DNA from: an uncultured Acidimicrobiales bacterium
GTDB lineage: Bacteria > Actinomycetota > Acidimicrobiia > Acidimicrobiales > UBA10347
Direction of reading: 5' to 3'
DNA length: 8,912 nt
Assembly (NCBI GenBank): GCA_937942965.1
Contig: CALDGN010000086.1
Location: 1-8,912 of the forward strand
The notes beneath the pieces are model-generated. The model ran no database searches. It was given only the letters and a program-made list of their open reading frames with translations, and was not told where the DNA came from. Positions 1 through 6,417 of the stretch are shown here, piece by piece; the first letter of the stretch is position 1; each line of letters begins with the position of its first letter. Both the position numbers and the translations under genes were made by a program.

Positions 1-3000
1 GTGCTTCTACCGCAGCGAACGCTCCGTACCAGGCCGTCGCGAGGTCGAGCTTGGCGTCGAGGTCGTCGCCGAGGGCTTCGATCTCGCTCGCAAGCCGATC
101 GCCTGCGGCTTGGTGAAGTCGGAATGCGTCGACGAGTTCGGTCGCAGCAACGCTGGTGTCAAACTCGAGCGCTTCCTCGGCGAGCTCCTCGAACAGGTAC
201 TCGGCTGTGGTCTGAGCATCGTCGACCGAGCGAAAGTTCTCGATCGAGCTGGCCAGGTCATCGATGACCGCACCGATCGCCGGTGAATGGCGGAAGCGCT
301 CGCGCAACCGGCCGAGGCTGCGACAGCGAGCCCGCCATGCGTTGCGCTCCGCATCGTCAAGCGCGTGTGTCCACCAGATGATGCCATCGGCGCGCACCTG
401 AGGCGCGTAGCGAAGCAGGCCGGCTTGCAGCAGCCCGTCGAGCATGGCGGTGATGAGCAGCGCAGCATCGTGATCATGCACGCCGCGCTCGTAGCCCTCG
501 TCGACACGCTCTTCGGCTTCGCGCCGAGTTAGCTCGTCAATGCCACCGTCTCGCGACGCCGCCTTGACGAAGTCGTCGAGGACCGTGCCGCCGAGCTGCA
601 TGAGCGCGTCGATCATGAGTGAGCCGGCGAGGAACTCGGCTCGCGAGATCCGGGGCGACTCGCTCACGAGTGATCGGGACCAAAACGGTTCGGTCCCGGC
701 GATGAGGTCGGCGTCGATCGGCTGACGGAAGTCGGTACCAGTCAGCACCGCATGCAGCCGATCGTCAAAGACACCGGTCGTCAGCTCAAGTGCTTGCGTG
801 TCAACCGAGAAGCGGTGCGTGCCGAAGCGGATGATCCGGCCACCCTCTTCGTAGATGTCGGAGCGGTCGCGCAACGACCGGCCAGCATCTTCGCGGGCAG
901 TGTCGAGTCGGCGAAGCAGCTCGTCGGCTGCCACGGCCTGATCGATCTCGCGAAGGTCGTCGGCGAGTGCGCGGACCTTGGTGACCATCGGGTCGGCGAC
1001 GAACCACGCATTCATCTCGTCGTGGTCGTCGAAGCGTTCGATGCGGCGGCCGATGCCGGCCAAGATGCGATCGGCAGCCTCGGTGAGGCGCTGACCTTGG
1101 CGCTGGCGGTCATCGAGAAGCGCCTGCTTGCGTCCTTGGAAGACCTCGTAAGTTTCGTCGCGCTTGTCGCCGATCTGCGCGAGCTCATCATCGAACTCGG
1201 CGAACCGCGTCTCCAAATCCTCGAGCTGCAGCAGCAAGCGGCCGAGGGCTTCGTCGCAGTCCTCAGGCGTCTTGAGTCGAGCCAGCTCGCCAGTGGATGA
1301 CTGCGCGAACAGTGTCATCTCGACGCTGAATGCAGCAGCGCCTTCTGACGTGGCCAGCTGCTTGCGCTTGTTGTCGCCAAGAGCGCGGGCCCGGTTGAGC
1401 CCGGCCATAACTTCGGATAGCCGCTCGAGGATTTCGGTGCGAACAGTCGGGTCGTCGATCTCGAGTGCACCGACGACTTGGGTGAGCACCTCGAGGCCGT
1501 CGCCGAGTTCGGTCACTGCCTCGCGATGTGCTTCGAGCTCGGCGGTACCGGTCGTGGCTGCGATCCCTTGCTCGACTTCGCCCAGTTGTGCGTGGAACGG
1601 CTGGAACGAATCTGGCTCGGCGAAGTAGTCGCCGGCGCGGCGCGACAGGTCATCGAACGTTGCTGCCAGTTCGGCGTCGAACGCGTCGAGCGTGTCCATA
1701 TCGATGTAGCGGACGTCGCGCAGCGTGATGACGTGTCCGCGCTGTTGGCGAACGTTGCGCAACGCGTCGACCCAACCAGCTGCGTCGGCCGGCGGGTTCT
1801 CGGACAGGTCGCGTCGAAGCGTCTCGATGTCGGCCCGGGCCTCGTCGAGGACACCGGTCGCCGACGAGCGCATCGTCTGGACCTTTTCGAACTCGTCGAT
1901 GATGAGTCCCGACGTCGCCCGGATCTCGCTCAGCGGCGCGGCGAGGTCACCGACCTCGGCCTCCGGAAGCCAGTAGTAACCGTCGAGCAGCCTCGCGGCC
2001 GCGGTCGAGAGGTCGCTGTAGACCACCGCAGACGGTTCGGCCGCGCGTGCTTGCTTGGCGATGTTCATCGCCTCGGAGATGCCGCGTACGAGGTCAGCGT
2101 TGCCGATCCGATGCAGCATCGAATCGCCGACCGGCTGGCGGGCGTGGAACTCGTCGCTGACGAACGGCGTGGTCCAGAGCTGCATCGGGTGGATGCGCGT
2201 TGGTTCGGCGTCTTCGCGGAACACGACAAGGGTGCCGTCGTCGAACAGGGACCAACCGTGGGCGGAGATCGGTGGCTGCACCTCGCGGCGAATCAGGTTG
2301 TACGCCAGGATGATCGACAGACCTTCGGCGCGCTCGTGGAAGACGTACATCACGTCTTCGCCGTTCGGCGAACGGCGGACCGCTTCGAAGACCATGCCCT
2401 TGGCGTCGAGGTCGAACGACTTCGATTCGCCGGTGCGCAGCTCGAAGCCGGCCGGGTGAATGATCCCGTGCTCCTCAGGCAGCTGCAAGCAGCTGGTCAG
2501 GATCGAGTCACACCGCCGAGCGGTGCGGGTGAATGTGTTGACGACGTAGCCGCGCTCGGCATCTTCGCGGTACGGGCGCACCCGCAAGACAATGAGGTCA
2601 CCGAGCAACGCAAACGACATCGACGTGTCGGCAACGGCCTGATCTGCGTCGTCGACCGGCTCGTCGAGTACGACATGACCGGTCGGCGTGTTGTCCTCGA
2701 GCCGGATCGTCATCGATCCGCCGGTCGGGTCGACGAAGACACGATCGACGACGTTGACGTGTGGTTGACGTCCACCGACGTGATGCTCGCGGGTGATCGC
2801 CTGCCATTCGAAATCGAATTGTGGCGCCGGCGCAAAGTCACGTTCGCCACGATTGTCCATGTAGGAGACGTCACCCTCGGGTGAAACCGCCCACCGGAAT
2901 ACCCGCAGATCGTCCAGGTTCTGGCCGGTCTGGAAGGCAGCCAGGAGGCGACCCTCGCGGCGCTGCAGCTTCACCAGCCGAGCGTCCTTGTAATAGGTGT

Positions 3001-3502
3001 AGAGCTCACGGAAGTCATTGCGGAACGACGGGTCGTGCAGCCAGTTGTTGGTGTCACCGTCAGGTGCCGGGTCGAGCGTGAGCCCGTCAACCGTCGCCGA
3101 GTAGTGGTGGAGGCTGAACACGTCGTCGATCGACGTCTCGGCCTTGAGTCCGATGAAAACGTTGTAGCCGAACAGCAGGTCGGCGCCCGCGGCGACCATG
3201 TCGCGTGGGACCGAGTTGTTCTCGGTGCGAATCCGTTCTGCGCCGGCGACTTCGAACTTGCTGGTGCCAAACGTCGCGACGCGGTCTCCGTTGAGTGCGG
3301 TCGCCCGGCTCGCAAGCTGGTCGGCGTGACCTGCGAGGCGGCTCGCCAGCAACTCATACGTGCCAGTGCCCGTCCCGTCGGATGCCGCAGAACTTGCCGC
3401 TGGATCAGCCGAAGCTGATCCAGCGGCCTGCAACCCCTCAGGGTTGCCCAACCCGTCCGGGTTGGTTGGGTCCGCCGCCGCGGTGGTTTCGATGTCGCTC
3501 AT
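1..3502 (-). CDS. DUF3686-family giant 'DNA repair ATPase', C-terminus cut off by the window edge
   Basis: The frame is open without a stop from the ATG at 3500-3502 to base 1, giving 1167 codons, so the gene continues to the left. Residues 1-48 are an Ala/Ser/Gly-rich leader. From about residue 48 to 480 the protein reads like the DUF3686 family: RIRTENN near 91-97, LLFGYNVFIGL near 108-118, SPNGEDVMYVFHERAEG near 375-390, QLWTTPF near 440, and NADLVRGIS near 470. A long acidic, helical, probably coiled-coil stretch follows (about 500-860), then a second conserved block around 895-935 (FGTHRFSV, LTGTDF). Family members normally end in an AAA+ ATPase domain; here it would lie outside the window, so no Walker motif is visible. 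The gene follows the flotillin gene by 32 bp and belongs to its operon. 'DNA repair' is an inherited label; a role with the neighbouring membrane proteins is more likely, by inference. An in-frame TGA just upstream rules out a longer ATG or GTG start. The Shine-Dalgarno match is weak, and a downstream TTG near residue 50 is a possible alternative start. Confidence 0.86.
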   Translation of the reverse strand, partial: MSDIETTAAADPTNPDGLGNPEGLQAAGSASADPAASSAASDGTGTGTYELLASRLAGHADQLASRATALNGDRVATFGTSKFEVAGAERIRTENNSVPRDMVAAGADLLFGYNVFIGLKAETSIDDVFSLHHYSATVDGLTLDPAPDGDTNNWLHDPSFRNDFRELYTYYKDARLVKLQRREGRLLAAFQTGQNLDDLRVFRWAVSPEGDVSYMDNRGERDFAPAPQFDFEWQAITREHHVGGRQPHVNVVDRVFVDPTGGSMTIRLEDNTPTGHVVLDEPVDDADQAVADTSMSFALLGDLIVLRVRPYREDAERGYVVNTFTRTARRCDSILTSCLQLPEEHGIIHPAGFELRTGESKSFDLDAKGMVFEAVRRSPNGEDVMYVFHERAEGLSIILAYNLIRREVQPPISAHGWSLFDDGTLVVFREDAEPTRIHPMQLWTTPFVSDEFHARQPVGDSMLHRIGNADLVRGISEAMNIAKQARAAEPSAVVYSDLSTAAARLLDGYYWLPEAEVGDLAAPLSEIRATSGLIIDEFEKVQTMRSSATGVLDEARADIETLRRDLSENPPADAAGWVDALRNVRQQRGHVITLRDVRYIDMDTLDAFDAELAATFDDLSRRAGDYFAEPDSFQPFHAQLGEVEQGIAATTGTAELEAHREAVTELGDGLEVLTQVVGALEIDDPTVRTEILERLSEVMAGLNRARALGDNKRKQLATSEGAAAFSVEMTLFAQSSTGELARLKTPEDCDEALGRLLLQLEDLETRFAEFDDELAQIGDKRDETYEVFQGRKQALLDDRQRQGQRLTEAADRILAGIGRRIERFDDHDEMNAWFVADPMVTKVRALADDLREIDQAVAADELLRRLDTAREDAGRSLRDRSDIYEEGGRIIRFGTHRFSVDTQALELTTGVFDDRLHAVLTGTDFRQPIDADLIAGTEPFWSRSLVSESPRISRAEFLAGSLMIDALMQLGGTVLDDFVKAASRDGGIDELTRREAEERVDEGYERGVHDHDAALLITAMLDGLLQAGLLRYAPQVRADGIIWWTHALDDAERNAWRARCRSLGRLRERFRHSPAIGAVIDDLASSIENFRSVDDAQTTAEYLFEELAEEALEFDTSVAATELVDAFRLHQAAGDRLASEIEALGDDLDAKLDLATAWYGAFAAVEA
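3396..3427 (-). repeat. Perfect 14-bp inverted repeat with UUCG loop
   Basis: Arms 3396-3409 and 3414-3427 are exactly complementary. On the minus-strand transcript the loop is TTCG closed by a C-G pair, the very stable cUUCGg tetraloop. It lies inside the frame of the giant ATPase gene, about 76-107 nt after its ATG, and encodes part of the Ala/Ser-rich leader. No T-tract follows, so a classical intrinsic terminator is unlikely. It could act as an attenuator or mRNA-stability element, or be an inserted palindromic element. Confidence 0.8.
3431..3446 (-). repeat. 6-bp inverted repeat, 4-nt loop
   Basis: Arms CAACCC (3431-3436) and GGGTTG (3441-3446) are perfect complements. It sits 3 bp from the 14-bp hairpin. 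Its upstream arm on the minus-strand RNA could pair instead with the downstream arm of the next hairpin (3449-3454), so the two stems could be mutually exclusive. Confidence 0.6.
3448..3465 (-). repeat. 8-bp inverted repeat near the start of the ATPase frame
   Basis: Arms CCAACCCG (3448-3455) and CGGGTTGG (3458-3465) are perfect complements. As RNA this would form 7 bp around a 4-nt loop. It is the first of three consecutive hairpins read by the minus-strand transcript, 38-55 nt after the ATG. The region encodes the near-repeat NPDGL / NPEGL. Confidence 0.6.
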
Positions 3503-3534
3503 GTGCGAGTCCGCTCGCGAGTATTCAGAGCCAC

Positions 3535-5433
3535 TCAGTCACCGAGCTTGTCGCCGAGCGCCTTGAGGGCGCTTGCAGCCGAGAGGTCACGAAGGTCGTT
3601 GGCCCCGAGGCTGGCGAGCAGCTTCTCGAGTTCGGCGACGATCGTTTCCCGGCTCTCGCCCGAGTGCTCAACAAAGGCCTCGACCTGCTTGCCAGCCGTG
3701 ACCGCACCAACCAGTCGGTCGATGAACATGTCGCTGCCACCGACGATGTCGATGTCTGCGGACTCGAGGCCCCTGGCGATCGTCTCGGCCTGGGCCTTGG
3801 CGATGTCGACGTCGGCACCGACTCGTGCGAGTTGGATCTCCTTGTCGACTTCGAGCTTGCGGGCGAACTCTTCGAACTCTTGTCCGACGCCCTCAAGTGC
3901 CTTCATCGCTTCGGCCTTTTCGATCAGACCGGCAGCTTCACCCTTGAGCTGGGCTTCGACTGCGGCCGCCTCGGCGGCACCGGTCTTCTCGATCGCGACG
4001 GCGTCGGCTTCCTTGACTCGGATCTCGGCCAAGCCTTCCTTCTCGATCGCAACTGCGTTGGCTTCCTTGACCTGCACCTCGGCGAGGCCGCTGGCAGCCG
4101 CTTCGGCTTGTTGACCTTCGGCGAGGCGGCTCATCGAGCGAGCTTCGAGGTCGGCAGCTTCGAGGTCGGCCTTGGCCATCGTGATGCGCTCGGCCGCCAG
4201 GCTGTGGGCCGCAGCTTCTTGGGCTTCGGCCTTCTTGATGTCCTTGACGAACTCGCTCTGGGCTTCGCCCTCGGCGAGTAGCACGGTCGCTTGGCTGTTG
4301 CGGTTCGCATCTTCGACAACCCGCAGGGTCTCGATGGCCTCTTCCTCTTCGGCCACACCCTTCTCGACCGAAACGCGCTCGCGGGCGATGTTGGCGATCT
4401 CCGCCTTCTCGCGCTCGAGCTCTTTGGTCGCTGCGGTCGTCTCGACCTCGCGAGCCACGGCTTCGAGCTGTTGTGCCTTGTAGACGCGCTCGGCCTCGAC
4501 GGCAACAATCCGCTCACGGTTCTTGGCGGCAACGGCGACCTCGCGGGCAAGGTTCTCTTCGGTGACGCCGACCTCTTCGTCGGTGGCGAGGCGAGCCCGC
4601 TCGGCACGAAGCCGCTCTTCGGCCATCACCTTGGCGGTCTCGGCTTCTTCGCGGGCTTGGACGGTGGCGATCTCACGGGCTTGGCGAGCCTCGGCGTCGG
4701 CCTGTTGGCGCATGAGCTCGAGCACCGCTTCGCGGGTCTCGACGTCTTTGGCCGTGATCTGCTTCTCTTCTTCGCGAGACGCAATGTTGGTCGCAACATG
4801 CTCGAGCGCAGTCAGCTCGGTGATCTTGCGGATGCCCTGAGCATCGAGGATGTTGTCCTCGTCGAGCTGGCTGAGTGGCGTCTGCTCGAGGTAGTCGATC
4901 GCAGCATCTTCGAGCACGTAGCCGTTGAGGTCGGTGCCGATCACTTCGACGATCTCGTCACGGAAACGACGACGCTCGGTGTACAGGTCGATGAAGTCGA
5001 GACGCTTGCCGACGGTCTTGAGCGCCTCGGAGAACTTGGCGACGAACAGCTCTTCGAGCGTGGCTTGGGAGCTGGCCCGGTCAACACCGATCGCCTGGGA
5101 GACCTTGATGACGTCTTCTTCGCTCTTGTTCACACGAACGAAGAAGAGCACCTTGATATCGGCACGAATGTTGTCACGACAGATCAGACCTTCGCTCGCT
5201 CGGCGGTCGATCTCGATCGTCTTCACCGAGGTGTCCATGATCTCACCCTTGTGAATGACGGGGAGCACGAGACGACCGGTGAAGGTGACGAGCACCTTGT
5301 TGGTGGTGCTGACGACCAGGGCCTTGCCCTGCGGGACCTTTTTGTAGAGCGCGCTGTAGAGCATGGCGCCGAGAACAGCGATGGCTGCCAGAGCGAAGAT
5401 GACGACGGCTACGGCGATGAGGATGGTCCTCAC
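3535..5433 (-). CDS. YqiK-type flotillin (SPFH/Band 7 membrane scaffold)
   Basis: A 632-residue flotillin, a membrane-bound scaffold protein that assembles into large rings or microdomains at the cytoplasmic membrane. Residues 4-27 form one N-terminal membrane segment, followed by YKKVPQGKALVV (30-41) at the start of the SPFH/Band 7 domain, which runs to about 200. Residues 200-560 are a long, charged Ala/Glu/Lys/Arg-rich coiled coil, containing an 18-residue tandem repeat at about 447-483 (GLAEVQVKEANAVAIEK and its copy). The C-terminal 70 residues include a GGSDMFIDRLVGAV segment typical of YqiK-like flotillins. Length and order fit the family, with no damage visible. The start is GTG (5431-5433), with AGGA four bases upstream. 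The gene lies between the YqiJ-like gene (107-bp gap) and the giant ATPase gene (32-bp gap); YqiJ-YqiK pairing is known in E. coli, so I read all three as one operon. Confidence 0.95.
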   Translation of the reverse strand: MRTILIAVAVVIFALAAIAVLGAMLYSALYKKVPQGKALVVSTTNKVLVTFTGRLVLPVIHKGEIMDTSVKTIEIDRRASEGLICRDNIRADIKVLFFVRVNKSEEDVIKVSQAIGVDRASSQATLEELFVAKFSEALKTVGKRLDFIDLYTERRRFRDEIVEVIGTDLNGYVLEDAAIDYLEQTPLSQLDEDNILDAQGIRKITELTALEHVATNIASREEEKQITAKDVETREAVLELMRQQADAEARQAREIATVQAREEAETAKVMAEERLRAERARLATDEEVGVTEENLAREVAVAAKNRERIVAVEAERVYKAQQLEAVAREVETTAATKELEREKAEIANIARERVSVEKGVAEEEEAIETLRVVEDANRNSQATVLLAEGEAQSEFVKDIKKAEAQEAAAHSLAAERITMAKADLEAADLEARSMSRLAEGQQAEAAASGLAEVQVKEANAVAIEKEGLAEIRVKEADAVAIEKTGAAEAAAVEAQLKGEAAGLIEKAEAMKALEGVGQEFEEFARKLEVDKEIQLARVGADVDIAKAQAETIARGLESADIDIVGGSDMFIDRLVGAVTAGKQVEAFVEHSGESRETIVAELEKLLASLGANDLRDLSAASALKALGDKLGD

Positions 5434-5437
5434 GGTT

Positions 5438-5441
5438 TCCT
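5438..5441 (-). promoter_or_regulatory. Ribosome binding site of the flotillin gene
   Basis: AGGA on the minus strand, four bases before the GTG start, a rather short spacing. It supports the GTG at 5433 as start. It lies immediately next to the last copy of the 14-bp tandem repeat. Confidence 0.55.
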
Positions 5442-5443
5442 AC

Positions 5444-5513
5444 TTTCGGGGAGGTGGCTTTCGGGGAGTGATTTTCGGGGATGTGGTTTCAGAGACGTGG
5501 TTTCAGAGACAGG
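5444..5513 (-). repeat. Degenerate 14-bp tandem repeat in the flotillin 5' gap
   Basis: Five units begin at 5444 (15 bp), 5459, 5473, 5487 and 5501 (13 bp visible). On the minus strand the consensus is about CCACNTCYCYGAAA. The two units nearest the YqiJ gene share CTCTGAAA and the three nearest the flotillin start share CCCCGAAA, so the array has two sub-families. It fills most of the 107-bp gap and ends against the flotillin Shine-Dalgarno site. No spacers are present and it is too short for CRISPR. It could be a binding array for an RNA or DNA binding protein, or replication slippage. Confidence 0.8.
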
Positions 5514-5540
5514 TCGGGGGCAGTTGGGCAGCGGGGCGAG

Positions 5541-6212
5541 CTACATCGCGAGACTGCGATCAGCGGAGATGTGGAACTCGCCGGTTTCTCGATCGAGGTC
5601 ATAGATCAGGGCACGGTCGCCCGCTCGGAAATCGTTCTCGTGGCGGCAGCGAACCTGCACGACCAGCGAGCCGCCTTCGTCGTCGCGAACTTCGGCCTGG
5701 CCGAACTCGGCGCTGACCCGGTTGGTCGTGATGGTGCAGACCGATCCGACGAACTCGCGTTGCTTGGCCGCGTGGGTCGGCTTGAACACATGGGCGAATC
5801 GACGCCCAAAGGCGGTGGTGGCCCAGACACCGATGAGGAGGCTGGCGATCAGCACGGCGATGTTGATGATCGTGCCGGAGAGGCCGGTGACGTCGCCGAT
5901 CAGCGTGACAAGCACGATGCTCGTCAACCACGCCAGGAGCGACTCAAGGCCAAGCGCGAGCAGCAACGGCATGTTGCCGACACCAAGAAACTCGAGCGCC
6001 GAACGGAACAGGCTGCCCGAGGCGTCTCCGCCGCCGACGTCAAGATCAAGGTCGACATCGGTATCTGCGTCGAAATCGAAGTCGACGTCTTCGAAGGCAT
6101 CTGCGCCGGCGCCGATCACGGTCGTGACGGTCCAGAAGCCGATCAGAACGATCGACAGGACGGTGTAGACGACCGTCGGAAACGAAAAGGCGCTATCGAG
6201 AAATTCCTGCAT
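5541..6212 (-). CDS. YqiJ/NfeD-like membrane protein with C-terminal OB fold
   Basis: A 223-residue inner-membrane protein of the YqiJ (OB-fold, formerly DUF1449) type, partner class of flotillins. Hydrophobic segments lie at about 12-35, 81-104 and 111-133. Between the first two is a strikingly regular Asp-rich stretch at 42-58, where Asp alternates with Val, Phe, Ala, Thr or Leu, followed by a Gly-rich linker. Residues about 152-217 form the cytosolic beta-barrel: EFVGSVCTITT, VSAEFGQAEV, GGSLVVQVRC and GDRALIYDLD fit the NfeD/YqiJ OB fold. It is the first gene of the operon and lies directly behind the leftward promoter. The ATG at 6212 has GGGA seven bases upstream; a stronger GGGAGG lies 14 bases upstream, where another ATG is out of frame. 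In the family the OB domain is thought to contact or organise flotillin assemblies; that is family knowledge, not visible here. Confidence 0.86.
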   Translation of the reverse strand: MQEFLDSAFSFPTVVYTVLSIVLIGFWTVTTVIGAGADAFEDVDFDFDADTDVDLDLDVGGGDASGSLFRSALEFLGVGNMPLLLALGLESLLAWLTSIVLVTLIGDVTGLSGTIINIAVLIASLLIGVWATTAFGRRFAHVFKPTHAAKQREFVGSVCTITTNRVSAEFGQAEVRDDEGGSLVVQVRCRHENDFRAGDRALIYDLDRETGEFHISADRSLAM

Positions 6213-6313
6213 CGTCCGTTCCCATACCTCCCATGGGGGATGATTCGGCCGAACCTCGCGCTACTTGAGAGCGTCGAGTGAAGGTTGGGCCGATCGGTCC
6301 CGCAATGCCCCAC

Positions 6314-6341
6314 ATCTTAAACCCCACATAAATATTGTCAA
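6314..6341 (-). promoter_or_regulatory. Sigma70-type promoter of the YqiJ-flotillin-ATPase operon
   Basis: On the minus strand a perfect -35 box TTGACA (6341 to 6336) is separated by 16 bases from TAAGAT (6319 to 6314), a fair -10 box. Transcription would begin near 6307 and leave about 95 nt of leader before the ATG at 6212. It lies in the only AT-rich patch of the window. Confidence 0.65.
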
Positions 6342-6343
6342 TA
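6333..6343. promoter_or_regulatory. Operator-like palindrome over the -35 box
   Basis: TATTG-T-CAATA is a perfect inverted repeat around one base and covers the whole leftward -35 box. A protein bound here would block RNA polymerase. The divergent winged-helix regulator is the natural candidate, by inference. Confidence 0.5.
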
Positions 6344-6344
6344 C

Positions 6345-6358
6345 ATAATGGGCATTAT
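6345..6358. promoter_or_regulatory. Operator-like palindrome ATAATG-GG-CATTAT
   Basis: A perfect inverted repeat with 6-bp arms around GG, one base beyond the TATTGTCAATA palindrome and just upstream of the leftward -35 box. Its length and symmetry suit a dimeric winged-helix regulator. Its half-sites differ in sequence from those of the neighbouring palindrome. Confidence 0.5.
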
Positions 6359-6360
6359 TC

Positions 6361-6400
6361 AATTCGGTGTCCAGATTGCCGTGTCTGGTGGTGCCGAATT
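6361..6400. promoter_or_regulatory. Nested 40-bp inverted repeat upstream of the regulator gene
   Basis: The outer arms are AATTCGG (6361-6367) and CCGAATT (6394-6400). The inner arms are CCAGA (6371-6375) and TCTGG (6384-6388) around eight bases. It ends two bases before the -10-like box of the winged-helix gene. It could be an autoregulatory operator or a cruciform/hairpin element. Confidence 0.55.
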
Positions 6401-6402
6401 CG

Positions 6403-6408
6403 TATAAG
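6403..6408 (+). promoter_or_regulatory. Probable -10 box of the winged-helix gene
   Basis: TATAAG lies nine bases before the ATG at 6418, so transcription could begin at or within a few bases of the start codon, giving a leaderless mRNA as is common in Actinomycetota. No convincing -35 box at 16-18 bp was seen. The overlapping AAGG (6406-6409) could instead be a Shine-Dalgarno site, in which case the promoter lies further upstream. Confidence 0.4.
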
Positions 6409-6417
6409 GTCTGACGC

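Noticed and set aside
1478..2884. 468-codon open frame on the plus strand
   Set aside because: It is fully antisense to the giant ATPase gene, whose translation shows clear family motifs over the same bases. The plus-strand product shows no recognisable domain and its openness is explained by high-GC codon structure.
1..3502. Possible frameshift or pseudogene in the giant ATPase gene
   Set aside because: A codon-by-codon scan of the minus-strand frame found no stop over 1167 codons, and the motifs stay in one frame. The missing AAA+ domain is explained by the window edge.
5444..5513. CRISPR-like reading of the tandem units
   Set aside because: The units are 13-15 bp and directly adjacent with no spacers, and no cas gene is present.
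4291..5604. 437-codon plus-strand frame across the flotillin gene
   Set aside because: It is antisense to an unambiguous flotillin, and its product is a low-complexity mirror of the coiled coil.
5481..6281. 266-codon plus-strand frame over the YqiJ-like gene
   Set aside because: It is antisense to a protein with clear membrane segments and OB fold, has no domain of its own, and runs through the tandem repeat and the operon leader.
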